Origin: Myxococcota bacterium
GTDB taxonomy: Bacteria > Myxococcota_A > Bradymonadia > UBA7976 > UBA1532
Reading direction: 5' to 3'
DNA: 39,332 nt
Assembly (NCBI GenBank): GCA_018813065.1
Contig: JAHJCH010000096.1
Span: 1-39,332 of the forward strand
Position 1 is the first letter of the stretch. Every line of letters begins with the position of its first letter. Shown here piece by piece: positions 1 through 7,987 of the stretch. Position numbers and translations under genes: made by a program. The notes beneath the pieces were generated by a model, which saw only the letters and a list, made by a program, of their open reading frames with translations, did not search any database and was not told the DNA's origin.

Positions 1-7
1 AGGGAGA

Positions 8-1405
8 TCAGCCCGCGTCCCCTGCGGGATAGAAGATCGCCAAAACGCGGCCCAAGCGCGCGCCCCAGCTCGCCTCCTCGTGCTGCCCCTCGGGATCAGC
101 GTAAGTAAAGAGATCCACGCCCTCGATGTAGCCGTAGTCGCGCGTCAGCAGCCCGCGCAGCTCCTCGGCGCGGGCGGCCACGCGGGCCTCAATCTCGTCG
201 TTATGCGCTTGCCCGTCTCGGACAAGACCCCAGTCGATCCAGAGCTTGGGGCGCGAGGCGCTCAGCCCCGCCTCGACGAGCCCAAGCAGCGCGCCGCCCG
301 CCAAGGGCGCGGGGGATGGCACGTGATCAATGTCAAGGCCAGCCCAGAAGGAGGGCGAGAGCGCCGCCGCTTGAGGGAAGGCCTGGGGGTGCAGCGCAGC
401 GGTGATAAAGGCGGCCAGGCCGCCGTGAGCGGCGCCAAGGGCTAAGGCGCGCTGGGGCTGCGTGCGGTAGTGGGCGTCGATAAAGGGCTTGAGCGTCTCG
501 GCGAGGTAGCCCGCGTAGCCCTCAACGGCGCAGCAGGCCGCGTCCGGATCGTCGCTCCAACGCGCGTGGGTGTACTCACGGCCCACGTTGAGCGGATAGA
601 TCGCCACCAAGATCACAGGCTCAATGTCGCAGGGCGTCAGCGCGCTCATCCGCGCGGCGGCGTCCCAGGTCTTGCCTTCATAGGGGCCGTCATCCCAAAA
701 GACCGTCTGGCCGTCGTTCATATAGACGACGGGGTAGCGGATACTGGGATCGTCCTCATAGCGGCGCGGGAGTAACACATGCACCTTGCGCGGCGCGTCG
801 CCCACGCCCCCCGCTTGTAGCCCGTTGAAGGTGTGAAAGAAGCCATAGGCGAAGCCTGGATCATGGAAGCGCGCGGCTTGGCCTCCCAAGGTGAAGTCAT
901 TGGGTTGATTGATGACGATCTCATCGGCCCAGCGCTGCCCACAGGTGGGCGCGGCGTCCTCAATGGGCGGTATTGCGTCTTCAATGGGCGGAATCGCGTC
1001 TTCAATCGGCGGAATCGCGTCTTCAATGGGCGGTATTGCGTCTTCAATGGGCGGAATCGCGTCCTCAATCGGCGGAATCGCGTCTTCAATCGGCGGAGTC
1101 GCGTCCTCAATCGGCGGAGTCGCGTCCTCAATCGGCGGAATCGCGTCCTCAATCGGCGGTATAGCGTCCTGAATCGGCGGTATTGCGTCTTCAATCGGCG
1201 TGATTATGTCTTCTAAAGGGGATTTTATATCGTTCACACCATAATCAAAGCCCATGACGTCCACGCCGCCGTCTTGAGGCGGGAGCGCCTGGGAGAGATC
1301 CAAGCTCTGGCTGTCGGGGGGGCGCACCACGCGGGGCTGTACGTCGGGGGTGCTCGTCTCCGCGCAGCCGAGGAGGAGGAGTGAGATGAGGAGGAAGCGT
1401 GTCAA
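8..1405 (-). CDS. Esterase-D-like lipoprotein with heptad-repeat linker; nucleophile serine replaced
   Basis: Predicted lipoprotein of 465 residues with an alpha/beta-hydrolase domain of the esterase D / enterochelin esterase type (PF00756-like). I chose the TTG start at 1405 because AAAAGGAG lies six bases upstream and the product then opens with a hydrophobic run ending in lipobox LLGC (Cys14); the frame stays open further upstream but that part looks non-coding. Residues 65-148 are twelve copies of a PPIEDAI-type heptad, probably a spacer from the membrane. The hydrolase part starts near residue 155 and contains VYMNDGQ and a C-terminal GQHEE with the expected His442. The nucleophile elbow, normally G-x-S-x-G-G, reads GAAHGG, with Ala326 (codon 428-430) in place of the catalytic Ser. 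By family knowledge this should abolish esterase activity, so a binding or structural role is possible. The fold assignment is fairly secure; the function is not. Confidence 0.8.
   Translation of the reverse strand: MTRFLLISLLLLGCAETSTPDVQPRVVRPPDSQSLDLSQALPPQDGGVDVMGFDYGVNDIKSPLEDIITPIEDAIPPIQDAIPPIEDAIPPIEDATPPIEDATPPIEDAIPPIEDAIPPIEDAIPPIEDAIPPIEDAIPPIEDAIPPIEDAAPTCGQRWADEIVINQPNDFTLGGQAARFHDPGFAYGFFHTFNGLQAGGVGDAPRKVHVLLPRRYEDDPSIRYPVVYMNDGQTVFWDDGPYEGKTWDAAARMSALTPCDIEPVILVAIYPLNVGREYTHARWSDDPDAACCAVEGYAGYLAETLKPFIDAHYRTQPQRALALGAAHGGLAAFITAALHPQAFPQAAALSPSFWAGLDIDHVPSPAPLAGGALLGLVEAGLSASRPKLWIDWGLVRDGQAHNDEIEARVAARAEELRGLLTRDYGYIEGVDLFTYADPEGQHEEASWGARLGRVLAIFYPAGDAG
961..1212 (-). repeat. 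12 x 21-bp in-frame tandem repeat (heptapeptide PPIEDAI)
   Basis: Twelve uninterrupted 21-bp units inside the esterase-like lipoprotein gene, each encoding a variant of I/T-P-P-I-E-D-A. Units differ at a few positions (caatg/caatc, tatt/aatc/agtc). Units 1-3 and 4-6 carry the same order of variants, which points to duplication of a 63-bp block. The unit length keeps the frame, so copy-number change would only lengthen or shorten the linker. Confidence 0.95.
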
Positions 1406-1568
1406 GGCGGGCTCCTTTTGCCTCAGAGCGTCGAGTAAACGCGCGTCGAGGTGAGGTGTAAAGCGGCGTTGACGGCGCGTAAGGCGATCCTCCTTTTTTT
1501 GCGCGTAGATCCATGAGGTGCGAGAATTGCGATGCCGCCCCCCAAGATCCCACACAAGGAGCCTCCCG

Positions 1569-2357
1569 ATGTCACACCACGCCCCGCTGCGCTCAAAGAT
1601 CGCCTTGCTCTTGCTCGGCGCTCTCTGCCTCCCCGGCGCTAAGAGCGGCTGCGGCAGCAGCGAGAGCAACGAGACGCTGACCTCCCCCGTGCAGGGCGTT
1701 TTCACGATCCTGGAGCGCGCCGACGGTCGGGTAGACGCTGAGCTGGTGCTGATCAACACGGGCAAGGCCAAGGGCTTTATCGACGGGGCCACGGAGGTGG
1801 CCGTGCGCGTGCCGGGCGGGGATAAGGTGACGCTGGAGCTGACCTCACCCGGGCACTACACCGCCGACAGCGAGCTGGCCGCCGCCTTGACCTATGCGGC
1901 GGGGGAGACATATCAGGTGCGCTTTGAGCTGAGCGGTGAGGAGGCCGGAGATCGCGAGGGCGGCGACTTTATCGCCGTCACCGAGGCGCCTGATCTGGAG
2001 CCCGCCTTTGAGATCGCCTCGGCGCCTGAGTTCGCCGGTGACACCGCCAAGCTCACCTGGACCCCGGCGGCCTATTTTGGCCTCATCTCCATCTATGACG
2101 CGGGCGGCGCGCTGGTCTGGCGCAACTTTGACTTCCAAACCCCCGACTTCGACGGCTCCAAGTGGGCGCGGCTCAAGCGCGCCAGCTATGACCTGGGCGT
2201 GGATGTCTTCAAGGACGCCGGCGAGTACACGGTGGAGGTCTGCGTGGTCAACAAGGTCAGCGACTTCGACACGACGCTCAGCGCCGATCTCGGCGCCTTG
2301 TCGGGCTTCCTCATCGGGCGCTGCGCGCCGCCCAAGGCGCTGAGCGTCGCCGAATAA
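1569..2357 (+). CDS. Exported protein of unknown function, probable lipoprotein
   Basis: 262 residues. The ATG at 1569 is chosen because AAGGAG sits seven bases upstream and the product opens with a typical signal: basic SHHAPLRSK, then hydrophobic IALLLLGALCLPG, then a Cys (GAKSGC). The lipobox is atypical (Lys at -3), so either a lipoprotein or a periplasmic protein is possible. The mature part looks beta-rich, with two segments resembling immunoglobulin-like strands (residues about 30-130 and 150-240), and has few cysteines apart from one pair near the C-terminus. I do not recognise the family. It is divergent from the esterase-like lipoprotein (163 bp between starts) and convergent with the HEAT lipoprotein, three bases from its stop. 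Confidence 0.7.
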   Translation: MSHHAPLRSKIALLLLGALCLPGAKSGCGSSESNETLTSPVQGVFTILERADGRVDAELVLINTGKAKGFIDGATEVAVRVPGGDKVTLELTSPGHYTADSELAAALTYAAGETYQVRFELSGEEAGDREGGDFIAVTEAPDLEPAFEIASAPEFAGDTAKLTWTPAAYFGLISIYDAGGALVWRNFDFQTPDFDGSKWARLKRASYDLGVDVFKDAGEYTVEVCVVNKVSDFDTTLSADLGALSGFLIGRCAPPKALSVAE

Positions 2358-2360
2358 GCC

Positions 2361-3593
2361 TTAACGCGGCGTGCTGGCAGGCTGGGCTGGGGCGGGCTGG
2401 GCCTTCATCTTGGCGATGATCTCATTGAGCTTGCGCACGAGCTGGTTGTCATCGCCCTCGGCGTTGGCCTCGATCTTCACCTTAAGCGCCTCCAGCAGCG
2501 CGCGATCGGCGGAGATCTTCGCCAGCACATCCGCCGCTTGAGAGCGCCCCAGCCAGAAGAAGCCCTTATCCAACACAAAGCCCTTGAGCAACTTGATGAG
2601 CGCCGCCTCCTGATACCAAGGCGCCCGCGCCTTAAACTCAGGCCGCGCCGCCCACTCCAGGCCAGAGAGCACCGTCCAGACCTCCTTGGGCTGTGGGCGC
2701 GCGCCGAGGACCTTCAAGGTCAGCTGATAGGCCGCCTTGCTGGGCTTGGCGTGTGGGACAGGGCTGGACCACATGGAGATCAGCCCGCGCAGGCAGGCGG
2801 CGTAGAGGTTGGGGCTGGTCTTGGGGGTCAGCCGCTGCTCCAGGGTGGGCAGGGCGCGGTCGTCGGCGCGGGCGCCGAGGTACTTGCAGGTGAAGATGCG
2901 CACCGCCTCGCTCTTGTCCAGCTCCACCAGCTGAATCGCGCGCTCCAAGGTGCCCTCGGTGTCCCGCGCCCAAGCGTCGGTCAGCGCCTTGGCCACCTCC
3001 ATGCGCACCTTCTCATTGTCGTGATCGGCGAGGCGGATGATCAGCGCGCGGGCCTCATCGTTCTTGGCCACGGCGCTGGAGAGCAGCCGCACAAAGCGCT
3101 TGAGCACCATCGGGTGCTGCTCCGCCTTGGCCGCCTCGATGATCAGCTTGAGGGCCTCGTCGTTTTTGTCTTTGAAGAGGCTGTCGATCAGCGCCGCAGA
3201 CTGAAGCCGCACGGCGGGCGCCTCGTGCTTGATGTGCTTGCGCCCCAAGGCCGCCAGATCGTCGGCGGCGGTCTTCATCAGCGCGCGGCTGCGTCGGCGC
3301 AGCCGCTCAAAGGCCTTCCACGCCTGGCACTTGTTATCCACACCAAAGACCCCAACCTCGCAGTGGGCCAGGCCCAGCAGCAGCGCCTCATAGCCCTCGG
3401 TGGTCAGGGTTTCTTGGGCGCTGGGCGTCGGCGTCGAGGTCGGCGCGGCTTGGCCCAGGGCGGCGTTGGCCTTGATGACCCCGCTCTCCTGGATGATCTC
3501 CCCTGCGTCCTTGGGGGGTGTCGCGGGGGCGCGTGTTTGACAGCCCAGGACCAGGGCCAGCCCAATCCCCATACAAACAAGACACTTAGACAT
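2361..3593 (-). CDS. HEAT-repeat lipoprotein
   Basis: 410 residues. The N-terminus is a lipoprotein signal with lipobox LVLGC (Cys18), followed by a Pro/Thr/Ala-rich linker to about residue 65. From about residue 85 to 390 the protein is alpha-helical, with repeats of the HEAT kind: pairs of helices with patterns such as HEAPAVRLQSAALIDSLF, HPMVLKRFVRLLSSAV and NEKVRMEVAKALTDAW. HEAT solenoids normally bind other proteins, so a periplasmic or outer-membrane scaffold is likely. The C-terminus is a Lys/Pro/Ala-rich tail. The start is supported by GGGAGG further upstream and a GAGG close to the ATG. A TATAAC hexamer lies about 50 bases upstream on the same strand, so it may be transcribed on its own. 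Confidence 0.75.
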   Translation of the reverse strand: MSKCLVCMGIGLALVLGCQTRAPATPPKDAGEIIQESGVIKANAALGQAAPTSTPTPSAQETLTTEGYEALLLGLAHCEVGVFGVDNKCQAWKAFERLRRRSRALMKTAADDLAALGRKHIKHEAPAVRLQSAALIDSLFKDKNDEALKLIIEAAKAEQHPMVLKRFVRLLSSAVAKNDEARALIIRLADHDNEKVRMEVAKALTDAWARDTEGTLERAIQLVELDKSEAVRIFTCKYLGARADDRALPTLEQRLTPKTSPNLYAACLRGLISMWSSPVPHAKPSKAAYQLTLKVLGARPQPKEVWTVLSGLEWAARPEFKARAPWYQEAALIKLLKGFVLDKGFFWLGRSQAADVLAKISADRALLEALKVKIEANAEGDDNQLVRKLNEIIAKMKAQPAPAQPASTPR

Positions 3594-3642
3594 ACCTCAA
3601 TCAACCTCCCAGGGGGCTCTTCACATCAACTCGCGAATGCGC

Positions 3643-3648
3643 GTTATA
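3643..3648 (-). promoter_or_regulatory. Possible -10 box of the HEAT lipoprotein gene
   Basis: Read on the minus strand the sequence is TATAAC (5 of 6 to the sigma-70 -10 consensus), 50 bases upstream of the lipoprotein start and just after the stop of the preceding gene. No good -35 element is visible at 17 bases, so the call is weak. Confidence 0.3.
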
Positions 3649-3666
3649 GCACCTCAAGCGTGGGGA

Positions 3667-6036
3667 TCACTCCTCAAAGGGCGCCCACGCCAGATCAGCC
3701 TCGGGCCAAGGCGAGGCTTCATCTGGCCACGCGCCTTCGCGCTTGATGGCCGAGAGGCTCATAAACGACTCCAAGACCTCAGCGCTCTCCTCCGCGTTGA
3801 GGGCGAGGCGCAGCAGGCGCTTGGGCTGCTCAAAGCGCAGCTCCAAGATCGCCTCATCGCGCCCTCGGGCGGCCAAGCGGCTCAAGAGCACGTCGCAGAG
3901 GAGGCCCGCGCCAATAAGCCCCCCACCCAAAAGCGCCCAGCTGATCTCGCGCCCACGCAGCCCCTCAAAGAGCAGCGCGCCGCCGAGGAGCGCGGCGGTG
4001 ACGAGGAGCCCCCCGCCGAGGGCCAGGTAGAAGCCCGTCGTCGCCTGCGTGACGTGGACGCCAGAGAGCTGGGCGAAGGTCGCGGCGGTCTCCTCACGGC
4101 CAACCCACTCTCCCTCGATGTCCGATTGCTGGCGCAAGACCAGCTCTCGATCCGTCAGGATGAGCTGGGCGCGCGTCGTCAACCTCATCCAGCCCAAGAT
4201 CACCCCCACGGCCTCGCGGGCCAGGGTCAGCCCCAGGTAGCCCGAGGCCAGGGCCTTCAGCGGGTGGGTGGTGTGACGGAGCACTCGAACGGCGGCGATC
4301 AGCGGCGCACCACGCGAGGGGCGCTTGAGCCGCACACCCGGGTGCTCCTGCGGCGGCGGGGCCAAGAAGCCCTCGCCCTCAGGCTTGAGCCGCCCCTCCT
4401 CAAACGCCGCGATCAGCTCCGCTGCGGCCTCAACACGGCGGAAATCCCAGGCCTCGTCCTTGGCCTGCTCGATGAGATCGGCGAACAGGGCCGGGATGAC
4501 GTGCTCCAAGGCGCCCGTCCAGCCCGCAGGATCGCCTATCGTGGCGTAACGACAGTAGTTTTGGATGAGGATCTCATAGAGCCGCAGCCCCGACATCCGC
4601 GTCTCCAGGCGGCCATAGAGCGCGCGGGCGGCGTCGAGCAGCGTCAGGCTAAAGAGCCCAAGGCTGCGCCCCAAGAGCCGATGGCGTCGCCCCTCCCCCG
4701 CCTCGACCCAGGCGACGATGAGCCCCCCCAGCTGCTCGGAGAAGTGGGAGAGCCGCTCGACGATGGTGCCCGCCTGGGAGCCGATCAGGGCGGTGATCGC
4801 GCGGCTGACGGCCTCGCGGAAGAGGGCGTCGTTGAGGAGATGGTCGATGCCAGAGGGCGTAAAGCTGCGCAGGAACACGGTGACGACCTGCTCCAAGAGC
4901 TGCTGGTAGGGCGGCTCAACGAGCTTGGTCTCATCATGGAGATGGGCGAAGAGGAGGACCTCGCGCATCGCGCGCACGTCATCGCTGATGCAGGCGATGA
5001 GCGGCTCGGCGGCGCCCCCCTCGATCTGCTCACGGGCGATCTCGAGGATGCCCTCGATCAGCCTGCTGAGGGTCAGGGAGGGGCGCGCGGGGAGGTGCGC
5101 TTGGGCGTAGATGTCCACCAGGCGCGGCGCGCTCTCCTCCAACGGCAGCGCCGCCAGGCCCGCCAGCGTCTCCTCCACCTGCCCCGCTTGATCGCCAAAG
5201 TGCTGGATGATGAAGAGCGCGCAGGAGACGAGCTTGGGGTTGCCCTTGAGCAGAAAGCTCTTGATCAGCGAGGGCTCCTCGACGACCCCCGGGGCGATAC
5301 AGAGGTAATGGAGCATACGTGGGTCATGGCTGCCTTCGATCAACGAGCGGATAAAGCGCCAGCGCATGTTTTGGGTCTGTAACACCCGGTTGACGTGGCG
5401 CTTGAGGGTAAACCAAGCCCCCGTGCGGCCCGGAACCGGGCCTTGGGTGTGGATGCGCAGCAGGCGAGACAGCAGCCAGGAGTCTTCGCTGCGCGCGGCG
5501 GAGATCTGGCGCGTGCGGCGGCTGATCTCGGTGGCGATGCGATCGACGTAGATCTGCCAAAAGCGCAGCGCGTCCTCTTCGGCGCAGACCAGATCGATGA
5601 AGTCGCTGAGGATAAACGGCCCAAAGCGCTCGACGCCGGGGAGGAGGCTGATGACCCGCACGGTGAAGTCACGCCGCTCTACGGGGTTCTTGCGTTGGAG
5701 CTGCTCGTCAAAGCCACGGGCGAAGAGGCCACTGAGCAGCTCAGCGGCGCTGATCTGCCCCCCCTCGGGCGGCTTGGCGCGCGGATCGAAGGCCTCCAGG
5801 ATCGAGAAGCGCTCGCGCCCAAAGGGGAGGGTGATGTCCTCGCTGACCTGATGGCGCTGGGCGAAGCCGGAGATGACCTCCTCGTTGAGATCCACCTCCT
5901 CTTCGGGGGCCAGCTCAAAGAAGAGCTCAAAGATAAAGCGGGAGAGCCGCGCGGCGGCGGGGTGAGCGTCGATCTTGGAGAGGACCTCTTGGCGACGGGC
6001 GCGCAGGGCGCTGGAGAAGACGCCGAAGGTCTGCAT
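3667..6036 (-). CDS. Large helical protein with two C-terminal membrane segments, unknown function
   Basis: 789 residues starting at the ATG at 6036, eight bases after the stop of the cyclophilin gene, so the two are probably co-transcribed; no strong ribosome site is visible, which fits translational coupling. The first about 600 residues are a mostly alpha-helical, soluble-looking region without cofactor or catalytic motifs that I can recognise. Two hydrophobic segments follow at about residues 668-690 and 698-715, and a short charged tail ends the protein. The segment before the membrane helices (LILTDRELVLRQQ) resembles the beta-strands of small PH-like membrane domains, but this is weak. 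There is no signal peptide, so the bulk probably faces the cytoplasm. It is real by length, codon use and operon position; the function is unknown. Confidence 0.7.
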   Translation of the reverse strand: MQTFGVFSSALRARRQEVLSKIDAHPAAARLSRFIFELFFELAPEEEVDLNEEVISGFAQRHQVSEDITLPFGRERFSILEAFDPRAKPPEGGQISAAELLSGLFARGFDEQLQRKNPVERRDFTVRVISLLPGVERFGPFILSDFIDLVCAEEDALRFWQIYVDRIATEISRRTRQISAARSEDSWLLSRLLRIHTQGPVPGRTGAWFTLKRHVNRVLQTQNMRWRFIRSLIEGSHDPRMLHYLCIAPGVVEEPSLIKSFLLKGNPKLVSCALFIIQHFGDQAGQVEETLAGLAALPLEESAPRLVDIYAQAHLPARPSLTLSRLIEGILEIAREQIEGGAAEPLIACISDDVRAMREVLLFAHLHDETKLVEPPYQQLLEQVVTVFLRSFTPSGIDHLLNDALFREAVSRAITALIGSQAGTIVERLSHFSEQLGGLIVAWVEAGEGRRHRLLGRSLGLFSLTLLDAARALYGRLETRMSGLRLYEILIQNYCRYATIGDPAGWTGALEHVIPALFADLIEQAKDEAWDFRRVEAAAELIAAFEEGRLKPEGEGFLAPPPQEHPGVRLKRPSRGAPLIAAVRVLRHTTHPLKALASGYLGLTLAREAVGVILGWMRLTTRAQLILTDRELVLRQQSDIEGEWVGREETAATFAQLSGVHVTQATTGFYLALGGGLLVTAALLGGALLFEGLRGREISWALLGGGLIGAGLLCDVLLSRLAARGRDEAILELRFEQPKRLLRLALNAEESAEVLESFMSLSAIKREGAWPDEASPWPEADLAWAPFEE

Positions 6037-6044
6037 GGTGGGGC

Positions 6045-6731
6045 TCAGCGGGCCTTGTAGGTCCCCCAGCTGATCTTGAGCGCCTCGATGCGCACCTCCT
6101 CCTGGGGCCGGTTGGCGCCGAGGACGGGGACGCGGGCGATGCGCTTGATCAAATCCACCTCGCGGCACTGCCCAAAGATGGCGTGCTTGTTGTCGAGCCA
6201 AGGCGTGGCCTGCTCGGTGATGAAGAACTGGCTGCCGCCGGTGTTGGGGCCACGGTTGGCCATGCTCAACAGGCCGCCGCGATCATGCTTGAGGCCCTCA
6301 CCAAACTCATCCTCGATGGTAAAGCCAGGCCCGCCGGTGCCCGTGCCGAGGGGATCGCCGCCTTGGATCATAAACTTGGGGATCACGCGGTGGAAGATGA
6401 TGCCATCGTAGAAGGGGCGCTTGACCTGCTTGCCTTGCGTGTCTGTAAAGGCTTTGTTGCCCAGCGCCAGGCCCGCGAAGTTGGCGACGGTCTTGGGGGC
6501 TTGCTTGTGGAAAAGCTCGCAGTGAATGACGCCAAGGTTGGTGTGGAAGTCCGCTAAGAGTGATTCACCTTGACCCGGGACCCCTTTGAGGGCCTCTTCA
6601 AGCACGGAGGGGGTCTTCTCGGGGGCCTTGGCGGCGCCCTTCGTCTGGCTCTCAGCGGGGGTGCAGGCCACTGCGGCGAGGAGCAGCGTGGAGATAAAAC
6701 CAAGCGTCATGGCGGCGCGTGCGCTCATCAT
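6045..6731 (-). CDS. Cyclophilin-type peptidyl-prolyl cis-trans isomerase, lipoprotein
   Basis: About 228 residues. Catalyses cis-trans isomerisation of Xaa-Pro bonds, here outside the cytoplasm. Three consecutive ATG codons (6734, 6731, 6728) follow GGAGAGG; I take the middle one for spacing. The signal ends in lipobox AAVAC (Cys23 by this start). The cyclophilin domain spans roughly residues 55-225 and keeps the active-site motifs [14 protein letters not shown] (Arg, Phe and Gln of the catalytic cleft) and SQFFIT, plus [11 protein letters not shown] with the Trp that in human cyclophilin A binds cyclosporin. An insertion around [12 protein letters not shown] is typical of bacterial forms. 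The gene lies between the UbiA gene, whose stop is 46 bases upstream, and the 789-residue protein eight bases downstream. Confidence 0.93.
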   Translation of the reverse strand: MMSARAAMTLGFISTLLLAAVACTPAESQTKGAAKAPEKTPSVLEEALKGVPGQGESLLADFHTNLGVIHCELFHKQAPKTVANFAGLALGNKAFTDTQGKQVKRPFYDGIIFHRVIPKFMIQGGDPLGTGTGGPGFTIEDEFGEGLKHDRGGLLSMANRGPNTGGSQFFITEQATPWLDNKHAIFGQCREVDLIKRIARVPVLGANRPQEEVRIEALKISWGTYKAR

Positions 6732-6776
6732 CATCCTCTCCAGGGTTGAAGCGTAGAGGCGCACTAGGTAGCACAA

Positions 6777-7673
6777 TCAACCGCGCGCGGCCAGCCCCAG
6801 CCGCACGCCGAAGTAGATGAAGGGCAGGATCATCAGCAGGTAGAGGCCGACGATCGCTTGGATGCTGCGATCCTTGAGCACGATCTCCGTCGGGGAGCCG
6901 CCCATCTGATGTTGGTGAACCAGGTATAGGTAGCGAAAGACGCCAAAGAGGACGAGGGGCACGGTCAGGATCAGCGCGTCGGTGTGGAGCCGGGCCATCA
7001 CCACGGGATCGATGGTGTAGAGGGCGTAGCTCATCACCGTCATGGCGGCCAGCGCGGAGATCATCTTGTCGATAAAAGCCACGGAGTACTCGCCCAGGAT
7101 GCCGCGATGATCCGCCGCCGCCTCGCCCAGCGACACCAGCTCATGACGGCGCTTACAGAAGGCGAGGAAGAGGGCGATGAAGAAGGTGCAGATGAGCAGC
7201 CACGGGCTGAGGCCGACGCCAATGGCGAAGGCGCCAACAGAGACGCGCAGCAGGAAGCCGAGGGCGATGATAAAGACATCCAACAAGACGACGTGCTTGA
7301 GCCGAAAGGAGTAGGCGAGGTTCATCACCGCGTAGAAGAGGAGGGTCGCCCCTGCGGTGGCGCTGAGGCGCCAGCCCAAGATGAGGCCCAGCGGCGCCAA
7401 GGCGGCGGAGGCGATCAAGGCGGCGCGGCGTGAGAGCTGCCCTGCGGCGATGGGCCGATGTTTCTTCTTGGGGTGGAGGCGATCGCGCTCATAATCGGCG
7501 ACGTCGTTGATCAGGTAGATGGCGCTGGCCACCGCGGAGAAGGCCATGAAGATCAACAAGCTCTGGATGACCGAGTCGAGGTGGGTGAGCCGTTGAGAGA
7601 AGATCAAGGCCGCGAAGACAAAGACGTTCTTCACCCACTGATGGGGCCGCAGGGCGCGTACGAGGTGCATCAT
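6777..7673 (-). CDS. UbiA-family prenyltransferase, DPPR-synthase-like
   Basis: About 298 residues with eight to nine membrane helices. It resembles decaprenyl-phosphate phosphoribosyltransferase (Rv3806c type), which joins phosphoribose pyrophosphate to polyprenyl phosphate. Supporting motifs are the N-terminal RPHQWVKNVFVFAALIFS, the Asp-rich NDVADYERD (about residues 56-64) followed by HPKKKHRPIAAG, and the second conserved region FCKRRHEL. General UbiA enzymes of quinone or haem synthesis lack this N-terminal signature. Start choice is uncertain: ATG at 7673 or 7670, or a TTG at 7694; no clear ribosome site supports any. In a Gram-negative the product may feed polysaccharide or glycolipid synthesis. 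It is the first gene of a run that continues with the cyclophilin. Confidence 0.85.
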   Translation of the reverse strand: MMHLVRALRPHQWVKNVFVFAALIFSQRLTHLDSVIQSLLIFMAFSAVASAIYLINDVADYERDRLHPKKKHRPIAAGQLSRRAALIASAALAPLGLILGWRLSATAGATLLFYAVMNLAYSFRLKHVVLLDVFIIALGFLLRVSVGAFAIGVGLSPWLLICTFFIALFLAFCKRRHELVSLGEAAADHRGILGEYSVAFIDKMISALAAMTVMSYALYTIDPVVMARLHTDALILTVPLVLFGVFRYLYLVHQHQMGGSPTEIVLKDRSIQAIVGLYLLMILPFIYFGVRLGLAARG

Positions 7674-7744
7674 TTGTGCTGTAATCCAAGCCAAAGCAGA
7701 TAATCTGCGGGAGTTTACGGGGGCAGATCAACCTCGGCGTGCTG

Positions 7745-7790
7745 AAATTTTTTTAAAAAAAACTTGCGCATCCTCGCCTTGGCTGATAAA
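7745..7790 (+). promoter_or_regulatory. A/T tract and possible promoter for tRNA-Val
   Basis: A run of T followed by a run of A (7748-7762) stands out in this GC-rich sequence and resembles an UP element. TTGCGC (7764) and GATAAA (7785) could be -35 and -10 boxes, but the spacing is only 15 bases. The tract could equally serve the divergent UbiA gene. Weak call. Confidence 0.3.
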
Positions 7791-7807
7791 AGGCGTTCCA
7801 TTCGATT

Positions 7808-7828
7808 AAAGAACTCTGTTCTTTTTTT
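7808..7828 (+). terminator. Small hairpin with T-run just upstream of tRNA-Val
   Basis: Arms AAAGAAC and GTTCTTT (7 bp, loop TCT) followed by four more T. It has the form of a weak intrinsic terminator on the plus strand, yet no plus-strand gene precedes it and the tRNA starts 16 bases later. It may be an attenuator-like element, a protein-binding palindrome or chance. Confidence 0.35.
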
Positions 7829-7844
7829 GAACACAAACCACTGA

Positions 7845-7916
7845 GGGCGATTAACTCAGCGGAAGAGTGCTACCTTCACACGGTAGAAGTCACTGGTTCA
7901 AATCCAGTATCGCCCA
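7845..7916 (+). tRNA. tRNA-Val (anticodon CAC)
   Basis: A complete cloverleaf can be drawn. The acceptor stem GGGCGAT (7845-7851) pairs with ATCGCCC (7909-7915), with discriminator A at 7916. The anticodon stem CTACC/GGTAG encloses loop TTCACAC with anticodon CAC at 7877-7879. The T-arm is CTGGTTCAAATCCAG. CAC reads GUG, a valine codon. The 3' CCA is not encoded. A strong terminator follows five bases later, so the tRNA forms a single-gene unit. Confidence 0.95.
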
Positions 7917-7920
7917 CTGA

Positions 7921-7950
7921 GCCCAGCACATCGTGTTGGGCTTTTTTTTT
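7921..7950 (+). terminator. Rho-independent terminator after tRNA-Val
   Basis: A nine-pair stem, GCCCAGCAC against GTGTTGGGC with one G-T pair and loop ATC, is followed directly by nine T. It is the clearest intrinsic terminator in the window and ends the tRNA transcript. Confidence 0.92.
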
Positions 7951-7987
7951 GCCCAAATCAACCACCCCATCGACCAGAGGAGCGCCC

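Noticed and set aside
961..1212. CRISPR-like regular repeats
   Set aside because: Units are contiguous 21-bp in-frame repeats without unique spacers and encode a heptapeptide.
3637..5382. Plus-strand open frame opposite the 789-residue protein
   Set aside because: The translated sequence is Arg/Gln/Gly-rich with no fold signature, and the minus strand has operon context and membrane helices.
7811..7821. GAAC-TCT-GTTC as a possible SOS (LexA) box
   Set aside because: The known GAAC-N4-GTTC type needs four central bases; here there are three, and a T-run makes a terminator-like hairpin a better description.
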